Shown: one piece after another, positions 14,077 to 15,602 of the stretch
How positions within the stretch are numbered: the first letter of the stretch is position 1
Layout of the letters: each line of letters begins with the position of its first letter
Position numbers and translations under genes: made by a program
From: an uncultured Chloroflexota bacterium
GTDB lineage: Bacteria; Chloroflexota; Dehalococcoidia; Lucifugimonadales; CAJWER01
Length of the DNA: 15,602 bases
Assembly: GCA_913030785.1 (NCBI GenBank)
Contig: CAJWER010000049.1
Coordinates: forward strand, 1 to 15,602
Direction: 5' to 3'
The notes under the pieces: model-generated
Seen by the model: only the letters and a program-made list of their open reading frames with translations
Databases searched by the model: none
What the model was told of the DNA's origin: nothing

Positions 14077-15602
14077 ATGGATTCTACGATGATCGCGATA
14101 CTCGCCGTCCTGGTCGGCCTAGGGTTAGGGGCCATTGGTGGATATTTGGGCCTGCGAGGGCTAACGAGCAAACATCGTGCCGAGACGGAGAGTGAAGCCA
14201 CGCAGGTACTGGACGAGGCCAGGGAGGCAGAGAGAAGAATACTCCTGGACGCAAAGGAGGAGGCTTTCAAGGTTCGGTCCGAGCATGATGGTGAGGTAAG
14301 AGAGCGGAGGACCGAGATCCAGCGCACCGAACAACGCCTCGCGAATCGTGAGGAAAACGTTGATCGTCGTGCCGACAACCTTGAAAAGCGTGAGAAGGGT
14401 CTGACTGAAAAGGAGCAAGCCGCCGAAGATCTCAGAGAAGAGCTGGGACGGATCAATGAGCAAGAGGTTCTCCGCCTGGAGGAACTCGCTCAGCTTTCCA
14501 TGAGCGAAGCACGCGACGAACTCATGCAACGAGCGGAAGAGGAGACTCGCCACGAGCTGGCGATCATCTACCGCAACGAAGAGGAGCGTGCGCGGGACGA
14601 GGCTGATGAGAAGGCTCGGGATATCATCTCCCTGGCCATACAGCGGCTCGCGTCCGATGTCGTCTCCGAAGCAACCCTCACCAACGTACCCCTACCCACC
14701 GATGAGATGAAGGGTCGAATTATAGGCCGCGAAGGACGGAATATTCGAGCGATCGAGAAGGCGACTGGGGTGGACCTGATTATCGACGACACCCCCGAGG
14801 CGGTGACCCTGTCCTGCTTTGATCCCATACGCAGGGAAGTGGCTCGCCTGGCGATTACCAAGCTGGTAGCGGATGGACGCATACATCCAGCCCGTATCGA
14901 AGAGATAGTCACCAAGACGCAGAAGGAACTGGATCAGACTATTCGCAAGATGGGCGAACAGACTATCCTGGATGTCGGCGTTCGCGGCATCAACCCGGAG
15001 CTAGTGAAGCTGCTGGGTCGGCTCAAATACAGATTCAGCTACGGCGAGAACGTCCTTCAGCACAGCATCGAGGTCGCCAGACTCGCTGGAATGATGGCCG
15101 GGGAGATAGGGGCGAACGTCAAGGTCGCCACCGCTGGCGGTCTTCTGCATGACATCGGCAAAGCATTGACTCACGAGGTCGACGGACCTCATGCCGAAAT
15201 CGGCGCGGATGTTGCGACGAGGAACAAGGCCCCCGCAAATGTATGCACGACTATCCGTGAGCACCACGACGATGACCACAGCAGCCCGGAGTCGTTTCTG
15301 GTCGCCGCGGCGGACGCCATTAGCGCCGCCAGACCCGGATCTCGCCGTGACACCGTGGAGCACTACATTCAACGCCTGGAGGCCCTCGAAGAGGTAGGCC
15401 GGGCCTTCGACGGCGTCGAGAAAGTGTTTGCCATCCAGGCGGGTCGCGAGATCCGTATAATGGTGAAGCCACAGAGAATCGACGACGTGGCCGCCAACAA
15501 ACTGGCGAGAGACGTCTCGAAGAAGATCGAGGAAACCCTGGCCTACCCTGGCCAGATAAAAGTAACGGTGATCCGAGAGTCGCGCGCAGTCGAATACGCC
15601 AG
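14077..15602 (+). CDS. rny: Ribonuclease Y (3' end just outside window)
   Basis: Membrane-anchored endoribonuclease that starts mRNA decay. The frame is open from ATG 14077 to the right edge, 508 whole codons, ending ...RESRAVEYA plus two bases; family members end close to AVEYAK, so perhaps one residue and the stop are missing. GGAGGG (14062-14067) lies 9 nt upstream. Domain order: an N-terminal membrane helix (residues about 4-25), a long charged coiled coil (about 32-190), a KH RNA-binding domain with GRIIGREGRNIRAIEK (213-228), and an HD phosphohydrolase domain with HSIEVAR (from 329), GLLHDIGK (His358-Asp359), His372 and EHHDDD (395-400). The His-Asp pair corresponds to the catalytic pair of Bacillus RNase Y. 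It has its own promoter and is divergent from the MFS genes. Confidence 0.96.
   Translation, partial: MDSTMIAILAVLVGLGLGAIGGYLGLRGLTSKHRAETESEATQVLDEAREAERRILLDAKEEAFKVRSEHDGEVRERRTEIQRTEQRLANREENVDRRADNLEKREKGLTEKEQAAEDLREELGRINEQEVLRLEELAQLSMSEARDELMQRAEEETRHELAIIYRNEEERARDEADEKARDIISLAIQRLASDVVSEATLTNVPLPTDEMKGRIIGREGRNIRAIEKATGVDLIIDDTPEAVTLSCFDPIRREVARLAITKLVADGRIHPARIEEIVTKTQKELDQTIRKMGEQTILDVGVRGINPELVKLLGRLKYRFSYGENVLQHSIEVARLAGMMAGEIGANVKVATAGGLLHDIGKALTHEVDGPHAEIGADVATRNKAPANVCTTIREHHDDDHSSPESFLVAAADAISAARPGSRRDTVEHYIQRLEALEEVGRAFDGVEKVFAIQAGREIRIMVKPQRIDDVAANKLARDVSKKIEETLAYPGQIKVTVIRESRAVEYA

Noticed and set aside
1..15602. CRISPR array, insertion sequence, prophage, toxin-antitoxin or defence genes
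   Set aside because: No spaced direct repeats of CRISPR form, no transposase or integrase motifs, and every substantial coding region is assigned to another family.

Overview
The window is GC-rich bacterial chromosome. The protein styles, the RNase Y, the [4Fe-4S]-type PurF and the CARDB/Pro-Thr-linker surface protein fit a Chloroflexota-like bacterium, possibly of the SAR202/Dehalococcoidia kind. That placement is an impression from sequence style, not a demonstrated assignment.

Layout, left to right. (1) Bases 3-2348, plus strand: the 3' part of a large surface protein, running in from the left edge, with a Pro/Thr linker, three CARDB-like repeats and an HELGH metallopeptidase-like domain. 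(2) 2416-3879, plus: an MFS exporter whose apparent N-terminus reads through dispersed-repeat DNA. (3) 3952-4730, minus: a decayed short-chain dehydrogenase. (4) 4820-5836, minus: a zinc-type medium-chain dehydrogenase. (5) 5837-5981: a gap with two separate arrays of 7-bp repeats. (6) 5982-10892, minus: glycosyltransferase, purH, purM and purF, read in the order purF, purM, purH, GT. (7) 10996-13811, minus: a tandem MFS family made of one intact gene, one paralogue cut by a UGA at a conserved Trp codon, and an 87-bp 3' remnant of a third paralogue. (8) 14077 to the right edge, plus: ribonuclease Y, complete apart from about its last codon.

PurF, PurM and PurH supply three enzymes covering steps 1, 5, 9 and 10 of de novo IMP synthesis. 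purF has its own very good sigma-70-type promoter (TTGACC-18-TATAAT) and a weak terminator-like hairpin at its stop. The next gap holds an AT-rich palindrome, so purM-purH-GT may be a second transcription unit. The glycosyltransferase starts 7 nt after the purH stop and looks translationally coupled. RNase Y, divergent from the MFS cluster, has a promoter TTGACA-17-TACCAT.

I found no rRNA, tRNA, CRISPR array, transposase, phage or toxin-antitoxin genes, and nothing that I would call a new biological system. The most informative features are evolutionary: the shrinking MFS tandem array, a UGA-ATG interruption in one paralogue, an SDR gene that has lost its catalytic residues and frame, and a short repeat element at the 3' ends of three minus-strand genes.
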